Source of the DNA: Hippopus hippopus
Lineage: Eukaryota > Mollusca > Bivalvia > Cardiida > Cardiidae
Assembly: GCA_946811185.2 (NCBI GenBank)
Contig: OX328107.1
Location: 14,535,565-14,599,564, forward strand
Length of the DNA: 64,000 bases
Direction of reading: 5' to 3'
Shown: positions 53,845 to 64,000 of the stretch, in pieces
Layout of the letters: every line of letters begins with the position of its first letter
Numbering within the stretch: the first letter of the stretch is position 1
Notes under the pieces: model-generated
Seen by the model: the letters and a program-made list of their open reading frames with translations, nothing else
What the model was told of the DNA's origin: nothing
Databases searched by the model: none
Made by a program: the position numbers and the translations under genes

Positions 53845-54413
53845 TCTCAAATCTGACTGTATGTTTTGTGTGGTCTGATCTTGATCTATGCTATCCACAC
53901 ACACAAAATAGTCCCTGTTGTTGCCTACGGTACTGGAAGAGTAAGTCAGTTAGGGGTTCTAGTAAGGGAAAGATTACAAATCGTACGGCCTAGTTTTTAA
54001 GATCCTTGTAAACTTACAGCGGCGCATAAACTCAATGGGTCTTTTCATTCTAGAAATAAGACCCTAATGACAGCAATATCAGGGTTAACCATTGTCCAGA
54101 ATGGCCAGGTAAAGCGGACAGTGTAGATCAAACATCAGACTGAACTGTGTAGTCTGATCTTGATCCACTGTGGCCACAGAGGCAACTAAAGCAGTGAAAA
54201 GCGCCTTAAACCATATGCTACTGAGTAAGTTAAATGATACATTCAAGTCAACAGCAAAAACTCAAAGCTCGCTATTTCAAAGTTATTTTTGGGAGGAGAA
54301 ACACCTCCTTATGGGACAGTGTAGATCCAAAATAAGGCTACACGCTCTGTGCAGTCTGATCTTGATCTACACTGTCCGCCAAAGGTCACTGGGTCGCGCT
54401 TAGCTGCTTAACC
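53845..54413 (-). repeat. three MITE-B copies in a row
   Basis: 53845-53900 is a fragment. 54084-54212 is a shortened copy with CAAACATCAGACTGAACTGT. 54213-54413 is near full length, ending GCGCTTAGCTGCTTAACC. All are in - orientation. Confidence 0.76.
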
Positions 54414-54715
54414 TTCATCATATTGTGTGGGTTCCATATGGACCTTACATGGTTGTCTTTTTGTCTATGATAAAAAGTTGAAGCTGTAGGGAACTGTCAT
54501 TTTAGGAGTTTGTTACTAAACCTATTCTTAACCTGAATGTACATAGAAACTTTGGCGGCTTCAGGGTGAGTTGAATATAAAACCCAAAATCTGTTGGGGT
54601 CCGTGAGGAGCCCAGGCGATATCAAATTTTATTCTATATATCACGAATTTTATACTTACCTCATACTCACGATCTATATCTAATTTTCAGTGAGAAAAAA
54701 GTCAATAAATAATAC

Positions 54716-55110
54716 CAGGGCCCAGTTTCACGAAAAAACTTAAGTCTCTTATTTTGCTTTAGTCAGCTGACAGACTCATTTTTCGACTTAAGTTGAGCTC
54801 GTTATTTCAGATGCATTTCAATAACATTAACATATACTAGAAACATTCTCATATTCTAAGTTGACACAACCTTTCAGATTCAGCTGAGTAAAATAATAGA
54901 CTTAAGTCATTTTAACAGACTTAAGTTCATTATTTTGCAGAGTTGAGAGTGAAATGTTGTGTAAACTTGGGATTTGAGAATGTTTCGCAAGTCTGTTAAT
55001 ATCAGTAAAATGTGTCTCAAGTAACAAACTCAACTTAAGTCGGAAATGGGGTCCGTTAGCAGATTTGAGCAAAATAAGAGACTTAAGTTTTTTCATGAAA
55101 CCGGGCCCTG
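54716..55110. repeat. MITE with 43-bp TIRs (CAGGGCCC ends)
   Basis: CAGGGCCCAGTTTCACGAAA from 54716 mirrors the sequence ending CATGAAACCGGGCCCTG at 55110, with three mismatches over 43 bp. Internal AACTTAAGTC words recur in both orientations, so the whole 395-bp unit is roughly palindromic. It is a different family from MITE-A to D, resembling hAT or Harbinger-derived MITEs; the target duplication is not clear. Confidence 0.84.
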
Positions 55111-55287
55111 CAGGAGTAGTTGATTTTCAGTTACTGAACTTACACAAATAATATTCTGAACATTTGTACTCAAGAAATCGAGAATGATACAAGTTTATGA
55201 AATTTGGGAAATGTGTCGGTAGCATAAAGGTTAAGGGTTGAAAGATAAATAAATTAGGCCTGTGACTTTCCAGTGGATGTATTGTGA

Positions 55288-55520
55288 TTTTGTTTTATCG
55301 ATTAAACTGATTGAATGGTGTTTTACGCCACTTTCAACATTATTTCAGTTACATCATGGCGATAGCTGGCATATTTATGTATTTCCTGGATTCAACCAGT
55401 ACTAGGCTATGTCTTGCCAAAGGACACTCTCACGGAAGGCCCTGTGGATTCACTTAGGCTCGAGCCCGGGTCTCTAGGTTACGGGTCCTACACTTTACCA
55501 CTGAGCCACGCAGGACCCCA
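55288..55520 (-). repeat. tRNA-derived SINE
   Basis: - strand head GCGTGGCTCAGTGGTAAAGT with box B-like region CCGGGCTCGAGCC. The body passes TGGCGATAGCTGGCATATTT to ATGGTGTTTTACGCCAC. Confidence 0.75.
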
Positions 55521-55760
55521 TTATAATCATTTTGTACTAGGCTCTTTGATGTACCACTAACATATGCCAGCACTCGAAACACAAAGTTTCCATGTTTTGC
55601 ATATGCTACGTAATTTCCACTGAAAAGAATTCGTGTTACAGATTCGCCTTGTTGTACTCCAAAAGCTAACGTCTGCGTGTTCCTTAGGATCGTTATCACC
55701 GATCAATCTAAATCTCTAGCTAATTCGAAATTCTTAGACTGGTTCAGTTTAAACCGTTAT

Positions 55761-56029
55761 GAGCAATGCTGTGTAGAAAGGGGGCTTAAAGCATCTGCAA
55801 AAGTTTTTGATCAGGTCAGCCTGCGCAGTTCGTCCAGGCCTACCTGAATCGAAACTTTTTGCTGTTGGTCAATTTTCTGCATGCCAAAAGACCAGTGTAC
55901 CCCATGATTCAGTCGGTTGTTAGACAAAATGGTTAAAAACTTAAAATAGATCCATAATTATGTGATGAATTGCATGGTATGATGCATCACGGAGATGCAT
56001 CAAGCACCATTTTTCCAGAGCATGGCTCT
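55761..56029 (+). repeat. MITE-A copy 6
   Basis: GAGCAATGCTGTGTAGAAAG and the complementary right end CATTTTTCCAGAGCATGGCTC; a 13-base insertion of AAAACTTAAAATA type near 55934. Confidence 0.85.
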
Positions 56030-56061
56030 TATACTTCACGTCAATTACGACACAAGATCTT

Positions 56062-56430
56062 AGAACTTATATTAACCACTCTCGATGATTGCTTTCTGGA
56101 AACCTTGACAAGTACTCGTGGGTATTCCTGTGTGTGTCTGTTTTTTCTGATGTGGGTATTTCCAAGGGGTGACCCCGCGCATCACGAGATTCGAATCCAG
56201 AACCTTTTAAGTGAGAGGCCTACGCTCCATCTCTGCACTTTTGTCGCCAACGACTAGTATTCTCATTTAGCTGAAACCGATAAATCAGCTCGACTTCATT
56301 TTGACAATGCATATTCGATTGATTGATCAATTAAATGGTGTTTTACGCCGCTTTAAACATTATTTCAGTCATATCACGGCGACAGCTCACATATTCATGT
56401 ATTTCCCGGGTTTCATCAGTACAACGCTAG
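56062..56430 (-). repeat. two SINE pieces
   Basis: 56062-56265 is the second-subfamily SINE with - strand box B GGATTCGAATCTCG. 56315-56430 is the 3' body of the main subfamily (AATGGTGTTTTACGCCGC, ATCACGGCGACAGCTC). Confidence 0.65.
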
Positions 56431-56562
56431 GGCTCTGAAGATGCATGTCCGAGGTATATGTACAGACTACGCTGCTAGTAAACGCCACTGGTAATGTCGC
56501 CATGACCTTTGAAGAGTGAAATCTATGCATCTAAATATTCTCTCTCTCTTTTTTTTAGAATA

Positions 56563-59500
56563 ATGTCGACACGACTTCAAGTTCATCGTCCCAGTGAGTC
56601 GGTCAGTGTATTCGGTGGTGAAGATGAGGACTTTATTCAGCTTCGAATAGAACGAGAAAAGGTATATAGAACATACTGTTTTCTAATATTATCAACACTA
56701 TATTAATTCATACAAGATCTTGATCTCGTTCCGAATCTTGATAAACCCCGCGATCAGTATTTTCTCCAACGTCAGTAGGTTTTGTTCGGATACTGGAAGT
56801 TTGATTGACATGTAAAATGCTCCTAGATATCATTGAAATATTAAGAATCTTTTAATTAACAGTGCTTTTCACGGCGTAACTTTCATGTACATCCTTCAGC
56901 GTTTATTACAGATTAGCCGAATCGGACATTTCGAAATACAGTGGCCAAACAAAAAACAGCAAATCCAAATTCTACATCATTTCAGTGATCATTGAATAAA
57001 TATCTTCATTAAAAATTCAAAATGTGCTTTTCTTTCTCAAAGAAAAAACGGCTCCGTGAGATAACACAGCAGATGTCAGGCGACCCATCAACTGTTGAAA
57101 ATTCCGGGCCCTTACAATCGTCGAAATGTAGAAGTCGAAACACTGCAGACACAGACAATACCATGGAAACAAAAACAACAAGAAGTTTCAAAGGTTTTCG
57201 ATCATCTAAACAACAAAAGAAAGGCGGTACAGAAGATGATGAATCCTTGCAGAGAAAGTTGTTTAAGACAATTGATGAATCCAATCTTGAAAAGGTACTA
57301 GTATTCGGAGTAATAGATCATCTGCAGATTCATATGAACCATGCTCTGGCAAAAAGGGTCTACATGCATCTCTGTGATCCATTATACCAAACATGTCATC
57401 ACACAATTAGGGATCCATAAAATCCATCTAGTCTAATGAATGTCTGAATCTGGAGGAAGAGTGGTCCGTGCACATGCAGAAAATTGACCAATAGCAAAAA
57501 GTTTCGACCAATGTCAGCCTGCGCGGACTGCGCAGGATGATCTGGGTTAATACTTTTTGCAGATGCTTTAAGCCCCCTTTTCACAGAGCATGGCACATAT
57601 ATATAAAGTATGGTATTCAACAAGGAAAAAAAGTTTTCTGTTGACAGATTTTTTTATAACCTTTCTTTTTAGTTGCTATGGTCAAAAATACATCTTGAAA
57701 TCCTCAGATGGTTTATATTTATTCTAGAACAGATTTGTTGGGAATTCGCTGTATAAGTCTTCGCCTATAAATAAGTTTATTTAGGGAACCATGCCACTCG
57801 TTTATAGATGCTGTTATTCAAACAAGACGTCTGTAAGATATCTTTATGTTTCTGTAAATATAGGGAGACTATGTCCCATTAAATTGAAAATACAAAGAAA
57901 CGATTAAAAAAAACTCAGTTCAATATTTTTTTCAGGATATGTAACTCATAATGTCATGCAAGGTGATCCAGTATCAAACATGTCTGTCGTTAGTCACGGG
58001 ACTCTATAGTTATGTAGCTATAGATCTATGTGTTGTTCTAACACTCCAGGCACAATCTGAGCGCTTGTTTGTTTGTTTTGTAGTTTAACGCCGTTTTAAC
58101 AGCTTAGGTCATATCACGGCGGTCAGTGCACTTAAGCATGTGTTTCCTGGCTTTCTCACGCCCGTACTGACTCAAACCCGCAACCACCAGGTTACGATAC
58201 GCTAACCACTTAGCTACCCGGGTCCATATTCACCAACCATTCTTAAGAACATTCTCAGTCGTATTCTCCAAGTTTTTCCAAACTTAGAAAATTATGGAGA
58301 ATAAGACTAAAAATGTTCTTTAGAATGGCTGGTGAATACGTACCCCGGCTGGGCCCAACTGAACGCAACCGCGTGGGTCACGCTGGATTTTCAAGGCCTT
58401 TTATAGTATTTTGAATAACCAAATTATACATCGTACAAGCGATGTAATTATATGAACAAGTAAATTACCGTTTGGACTTGGCAGATCGAGAAGGAAGAGA
58501 GGAATTCTTATCAGACTTTGACAGATTTCAGATCTATCTATATTTCAATCTGGCACACAACGGTTAGAGGACTGAAATATGCTACATGTAACTAAAGGTT
58601 TTTAATCTCAAAAATATCGCTTAGCATAGATCCTAAACGATACGGACATTTCAGTTAAGATGAACAGTCTACTTTTTTGAATTTATATATTTACCTTTTC
58701 GGTGAGAATGGATTTTAGATCTGACAAGGTTAAAAAGCTTATCCTGGCCTGACCTCAAAGGTACACAATGTTTTTAGATCACCAGCTTTACTTCATGGAG
58801 TAAATGCAATAAAGTCTTTCTTCCAGTAAAATTAATAAATCTTTTTTGTGGTCCAAAAATATACTCACTCCAAAAAAGAAACTGTGCATAGAATTTTAGG
58901 CTATTTTCCCAGAGATCCATGAATGAAAGTATATAAATTTGGTACCGAATTTTAGCTATCTAATTTCCTACAAGGTAGTGTAACTTTTTTTCAAATAACG
59001 ATTTGTATAGATGTGTGTTAATCGTTAAAGCGTAGTTGCGGTCGAAATAAAAAGAAATACACAAATAGTGATATTGGTGTTATTGCGAGTAAAATTAAGA
59101 TTAAAGACTCTCCTTATGGCGTAGTTGTGATAATTTCATCAATATCGGGTATGGCCTCCATTTTTGCGTATTACCTGTTCAATACGACGTCTCTTGACAT
59201 CGACGTAACGTTGCACGGCGGCAGAGGAATGTTATTCCATTCCACCGACAGAGCCTGAAAATTGTTTACATGATGCCTTGATCTTACCCGACGACGAAGA
59301 AGATTCCACTGACGCCTTCGCCAACGAAGATGTTACCGTGCCCAGTTCAGACGAGCAAAGCCTAGACGTCCAGTGACTATGGACCGACGTAAGGCCGTCT
59401 TGGTTTTATGGGCCGAACACATTGACAAAGACGCCGTGTCCCAGCTTATACCGTATTATTATACTGCAAAGAAATTTCTCGTGGTCTGATTGGATAATAT

Positions 59501-62500
59501 GCCACGAACATATATATCATGTACATTGGCAAAACCAACGTAAAAGCAGTTTCCCTTTCGGGAGCCCCGTATACATGGCTACACTTTCAACACAACATCC
59601 AAAATAGCGGCGTTGATCAAGATTAACATCAAGATTACGCACAAAACTGCACGTTTTACCAAGGTTTCAGTGACGTCAGTTCCCAGTGTCGTCAGTTTAC
59701 ATTAAATTGAGGCACTCAGAAGGGAAATTCTACTTCGTCAGCGTACTCAATTTTTGAAAGAAAAAAGGTAAATTCCGCTTAACACACGTTGGAATGGTAA
59801 AACTTTGCTGTATAATAAATTCGTTGTACGGTCAGGTGGCAGGGGACTTGGAAACTTGTTCACGGCTGTGGTGAATCATGTCGCCACCTCGCCTTTTAAA
59901 CTTGTTCACCACGCCTTCGGCTCGGGGCGACATGATTCACCACAGCCGTGAACAAGTTTCCAAGTCCCCTGCCACCTGACCGTACAACTAATACTGTCCC
60001 GCTGTAGCGGTGGCCGTTTGGAATCCATGCCCTCTGGTGTGTGTCATTTCCAAGTGGAGGTCTACTCTGGCTTCAGTCTACCCTGGCTTCAGTAACGCGA
60101 GGCTGGCCGCTTCGGGGCCGATCTGCAACTGCGCCTGTTTGCTGGAACCTTGCTCGCAGATAACTTACAGTGTTTCTGTGGCAATTAAAGGCCCGAGCAA
60201 TATTATCAATAGAGTCGCCTCTATTATTAAGTATCATCAAACGCTTCAATGCGGTGACGTTCAGATAGTCTTGGCATTGCTACTTTTGATTTTTCTGTAA
60301 TCACTCTATGTTTTTCTTACTCCTTGGATTCGCAAGAAAAAAAATGAGAGTTCATCTGACCGAGTTCGCATTTGACAAGCAGTTGCACGTGCAAATCTTG
60401 CAATTTAGCTGTCTTTAGACGTTACGTAACATTTAACCCGATACTCCCCGAATGTGTCCAGTGTTTGACAAAGTGACGCGCGTGTTTCACATGGTACAAA
60501 AATGAAATGCCTATGACCGATATAACTATAGTTATCCGAACTCAAAACGTGCACAGTTTCTTTTTTGTGTGAGTATATAATTCCCCTACATGTAAACTTT
60601 TGGTATTAGACCTGAACTAGTGGACATAATAAACCCAGCATTATATTGATCTAGTCCATCTACAAAACCTTCTTATCGCGCGCTAAGACGTTTTCACCTT
60701 TTCCTTTCTTTCAAACAGTTTAACCAGAAAAGATCTAAATATGGCAGTGAAGTGCGTTTAGAGATGATCAGAGACCCCAAAACAGACATGAATGTTCTTC
60801 ATTATGCGTTGGAAACGAATTGTTTGGCTATTTCCATGCAATTAATCAAGGAAGGAAATATAAAACTGTTGCGTTCTAACTATATGGAACAGAAATCGGG
60901 TGTGACTGGTTACAGAAACGCTCTGCATATTCTCATCCAAAAGGGCAACAAGCAGGTAATAGAAATTATACTGAATCAGATCGCTGACCCTGAAGCAGAA
61001 CATGAACTAATGACGATGGAAACTCTAGTTCAAACAGAGGACCCGCGACCGAAATCATTACCGTGCTTGCATCTTGCGGCATACCATGGTCAAACAGGCA
61101 TTACAGAGCTGTTATTAGATAGAAACCCAATGGACATTGATACACTAAACAGCAAAAATGAAAGTGCTTTGATGTGGGCTGCTAGGCAAGGACAAACTGA
61201 AACAGTCCAAATGCTGATTAAAAGAGGGGCGAACGCAAATCTGGAAAGTGATAAAGGTACAACAGCTTTTTATTGGGCAGTTCGATACAACCGGATTGAT
61301 GTTGCCAGATCTTTGATAAAGGATGCCCATGCCGACCCAAACAAAACAAGAAACCTCGGTCTTGTATCTCCCATTATCGTAGCTTCAGCGTATGGAAATA
61401 CAGAAATGCTTAATTTCATTCTCAGTCAACCCGGTGTTAATGTTAATCTGAGGATACGTGGAGCAGAAACAGCCCTACATTATGCTACAAGAGAGGGTTA
61501 CAGAGACATAGTCGGCAGCCTATTGGAAAATGGTGCCGCCCCTGACGAACCCGACGATGTTGGATACACTCCATTACTTCTTGCTGCAAAACATGGTCAT
61601 TTGGATATAGCAAACATTCTAATTAATAATGGAGCTAAAATGGACCAGAGAAACCATGAAGGCCATGATATATGGCAGTACGCAATTGAATACAAAGGAG
61701 ATGAGTTGCTTGAAGCTTTGGTGATTGCAACTCAGGATATGTCTGATGCCGGGAGGAAACCACTGTGTATTGCTGCCAGTATGGGTAAAGTAGATAAGAT
61801 AGAGTTTTTGATTAAGATGGGATTAGATGTGCAAACCACAGATAAGGATGGTAATTCCTTTCTTCACTTTGCTGCCATGCAAGACCAGGCAGAGGTTATC
61901 AAAAGATTTCACACCCGTGAATTATTAGACCTGCAGAATAAAAAAGGCAACACAGCATTTCACATAGCCGCCTACAGAGGTCACGAAAACGCTTTAAAGG
62001 CCCTTATGGACCTAAAAGCAAAACCGGGCATTAAGAATAACAAAGGTGAGACAGTCCTTCATTCAGCTGCCTACTCTAAAAGGATAGGGGCAGAGTCCGT
62101 TTGCATGCTGACAGAATATACAGTTACTTGTTACTCTTGGGATGTACTGAACCTCACGGATTTTCAAGGGAACAATAGTCTACATATAGCAGCGAAGCAC
62201 GCATCACCTGAAGTTCTCTGGGAATTCAGAGCAGTTTCAATTAAAGACCAAGATAAGGACGGGATGACGCCTCTCCATAATGCTGTCAGGCCAGGTAGAC
62301 CGGAAGTTCTAGACACAATGCTTGATATCTTTGAATTGGCAAGAAGAGATGCAAGAATCAACGAACAAACATCCGTTTTGCAAGAAACCGTTCTTCATCT
62401 GGCTGCAAATGAGCGTCATATTGATGGTGTAAAACGGCTCATTTATCTTGGTGCAGATATTTCAGAGCGAGATTGTAACGGTAACTCGGTTCTTCATAGA

Positions 62501-64000
62501 ACTGTTCTATCGTGTGTGCAAGACAGCCAAAGGAAACTCCAATACCTTGAAGTTTTTGATACCATCTTAGATAACCTGGTCACCTGGTGGTGCATAAAAA
62601 ACCACATTAGCATTCCTTATGAAAGTGACCGAGAGACCATCATGCACTATCGCGAGGCGGCAGCACTAAATATCTCTCATTCTGTCCTTAATAATGATGG
62701 AATGTCAGTCTGTGATTTGGCATTTGCCGTCGGATGTTCGGAAGCCCTGTCACGTCTATTGATGTTGCGAGGCGTTACATATTTCGTCAAAGAAAATGAT
62801 AACAAGCTAACACATGTGTTTGATATTTCTGGTCTTATGCCAAGAACTAAACGTGTTCAAAACAAACCGTCAGAAGCCAAAAGAAAGGTGAAAGAGAATC
62901 ATGCATACAAGGCCGTTGATGAGAAAGCAGCTTTACTGCCAAAGGAGAAAGAAACGAAGGCAAAAAAACTTTCTGGAATGGACTGGTTAATGACTTGTAC
63001 AGACAGTATGAAGACAGGCGAAATACTCGACCTTCCTCCAGTACAGATCATAGAGAGACATTTTGCTTCTATTGTTGCTTGGATGTTTACAATCTTGCTT
63101 TCTTTGCACATAATTTACATGTCCATTTTTACCTACGTCGGCATCGAGGTTCAGAGTGCAATCCGAGCGGACAATTTCTCGATGACTTTGTCCTCACTGA
63201 AAAAAGCAAATGCAGGTGTTTTGTATTTTCTTGTGCCTCTAGAACCCACAGTAATCTTCATCTTCTTCATCTATCTGTTCACAAGATACTGCATAACAGG
63301 AGATCTAAAGAGAAGAATACAGTTAAGCAAGACACAAAGTATTGGGACAGTTTTATCCGTCCTACAGGAATATACTTTAGCATTCATCTATTTCTCCTTT
63401 GCCATACTGGTCTTTTTGTGGATCATTCTTTTGCGATCCGGGTACAAATATCAGGACTACGTACTTGCTGTCGCCATTTGTATGGGCTGGCTACTGGCTA
63501 TTAGCTTTACCCGAGGAATTAAAATGGTTCACTATTTTTACAAAATGCTTTTGAGCATCATTCTGCGAGACGTATTCCGCTTCCTGCTCGTTTACATGTT
63601 CGTTCTGCTGTCCATTTCTTTGGCCATTCATGTGCTTTTCCAAGCCTCTGAGGATCTTACAAAGGTCTATCCAACGCCAGGGGCCACGGTGTTCCTGACT
63701 TTTAACTTGATGATGGGTATGGGAGAACTTTTTGACGATACGCTGGATGAAGGTCTTGGATCCGTCAACAGAACCAGCGACTTCATAAAGACCTTCTATC
63801 TGCTCTATATTGTTCTTGGGTCACTCGTGATGCTGAATGTCCTGATAGCTATGATGAACGATTCCTACTCCAGAGTGCTCAGGGAGGGTTCAACCAACTG
63901 GAGAATCGATTCCATTAGAATCGGGATGGAAATAGAAAGAAGTCTGTCAATAAGTCGGATTTTCTCGTCGGTATCTACAACCTATGGTCCCCTCGGTGCG
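56563..64000 (+). CDS. ankyrin-repeat TRP channel (TRPV/TRPA-like), 5' part
   Basis: Exons 56563-56661, 57043-57294 and 60719 to the window end join in phase 0 to 1,211 residues; the stop lies beyond 64000. Splice sites: GTATAT donor at 56662, TTTTCTTTCTCAAAG acceptor, GTACTA donor at 57295, TTCTTTCAAACAG acceptor. The ATG follows an acceptor-like TTTTTTTTAG at 56558, so a 5' UTR exon may precede it. Residues 1-117 are polar and low complexity. From about 135 to 800 there are a dozen or more ankyrin repeats (ETALHYATREGYRDIVGSLL, YTPLLLAAKHGHLDIANILI). Six transmembrane helices follow from about residue 898. The pore loop NLMMGMGELFDD has G1117-M-G-E1120, and S6 ends SLVMLNVLIAMMNDSY. GMGE/GMGD filters and LNxLIAMMND are TRPV-like; the long ankyrin array is TRPA-like. 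The expected role is a Ca2+-permeable sensory cation channel; the stimulus cannot be inferred. Confidence 0.9.
57337..57596 (-). repeat. MITE-A copy 7 (TRP intron 2)
   Basis: AACCATGCTCTGGCAAAAAG on the left and the complement of GTGCCATGCTCTGTGAAAAG on the right. Central CAGCCTGCGCGGACTGCGCAGG. Confidence 0.85.
57597..58067. other. intronic, unassigned
   Basis: No repeat or exon recognised in this part of TRP intron 2. Confidence 0.5.
58068..58348. repeat. SINE (-), internally deleted, next to MITE-D
   Basis: 58068-58222 is a SINE missing about 100 bp between CCGTACTGACTCAAA and the tRNA-like head (GGGTAGCTAAGTGGTTAGC on the - strand). 58228-58348 is a compact MITE-D with inverted ends GTCCATATTCACCAACCATT and GGCTGGTGAATACGTACC. 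Both lie in TRP intron 2. Confidence 0.78.
58349..58863. other. intronic, unassigned
   Basis: Nothing recognised in this part of TRP intron 2. Confidence 0.5.
59139..60277 (-). pseudogene. Tc1-like transposase fragments
   Basis: The gene starts at ATG 60277 (MPRLSERHRIEA) and frameshifts near 60240. It continues as LMILNNRGDSIDNIARAFNC, a helix-turn-helix, then RPRSGQPRVTEARVD and a stop. After the foldback and degraded sequence, a middle piece reads RPYVGPIVTGRLGFARLNWAR (about 59400-59340). The last piece ends VKRRRIEQVIRKNGGHTRY with its stop at 59139-59141. The catalytic DDE region between these pieces is gone. Confidence 0.82.
59823..59988. repeat. foldback with two perfect 63-bp arms
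   Basis: Arms 59823-59885 and 59926-59988 are exact reverse complements, starting GTTGTACGGTCAGGTGGCAG. The 40-base spacer is 59886-59925. GC content is well above the surroundings. It interrupts the transposase remnant. The interrupted element is heavily decayed while the foldback is perfect. Confidence 0.95.

Larger units (their letters stand above)
58864..60573 (-). mobile_element. decayed Tc1-like element in a TRP intron
   Basis: Left end CTCACTCCAAAAAAGAAACT (58864) and right end, as complement, CTCACACAAAAAAGAAACTG; TA at 58862-58863 and 60574-60575. Transposase remnants on the - strand are separated by degraded sequence and a later foldback insertion (59823-59988). Confidence 0.86.

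Noticed and set aside
60010..60300. 96-codon + strand frame
   Set aside because: The opposite strand encodes the helix-turn-helix of a Tc1-like transposase.
62995..63504. 169-codon + strand frame
   Set aside because: It overlaps the TRP exon in another frame; the TRP frame has clear domain content.

Overview
The window looks like a metazoan, most likely bivalve mollusc, nuclear genome segment. It is AT-rich and intron-bearing, with only two recognisable host genes in 64 kb. The rest is dense in short palindromic MITEs, tRNA-derived SINEs, Tc1/mariner transposons and one LINE. The bivalve assignment is inference from the repeat families and the long ankyrin TRP channel; no species call is made.

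Host genes. (1) The last two coding exons of a DRAM/Frag1/TMEM150-type membrane protein lie on the + strand at 27030-27176 and 29158-29310. They are preceded by three older, degenerate tandem copies of the penultimate exon (26524-26990). (2) The 5' part of an ankyrin-TRP cation channel gene (+) has exons 56563-56661, 57043-57294 and 60719 to beyond 64000. All three junctions are phase 0, and the 1,211 residues visible reach past the S6 helix. Its second intron holds a MITE, a SINE, a dead Tc1 element and a foldback inside that Tc1 element.

Transposons with coding remnants: a Tc1-like element at 4030-5535 (dead transposase); a LINE on the - strand at 9704-12895 (endonuclease and reverse transcriptase, broken); a mariner at 21081-22418 (one frameshift, all three catalytic Asp present); a transposase C-terminus at 25021-25262; a Harbinger-like element at 42456-43668; a Tc1 'snap-back' derivative at 49109-50127; and a decayed Tc1 at 58864-60573 with a 63-bp perfect foldback inside it.

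Non-coding repeats. Names used below: MITE-A is about 265 bp, with ends GAGCCATGCTCTGTGAAAAG and a central hairpin. MITE-B is about 205 bp, bounded by TTAACCCTTA-type ends, with a central AGATCAGACTGCAC hairpin. MITE-C is about 220 bp, with central hairpin AAATGCTGGTAACCAGCATT. MITE-D has ends TATTCACCAACCATTCTTAA. Rep-E is 0.7-1.1 kb, rich in GTCC/GTGC, with ends AGCTCCACTGGCC and GGCCTCTAGTT. Rep-F shares CTCCCTTGTTTTCAGTGTAA. Rep-G shares AATATCTCTGTTATTA. The large-scale structures are a 0.9-kb-armed inverted repeat (13549-16509), a 1.5-kb TIR-bounded block present twice (40079-41621 and 47430-49012), and a 21-bp minisatellite at the left edge.

The genes do not form a pathway; the window is two unrelated host loci embedded in transposon debris. 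Nested insertions give a partial relative chronology: SINE into MITE-C, SINE into Rep-E, 1.5-kb block into MITE-B, foldback into Tc1 into a TRP intron.
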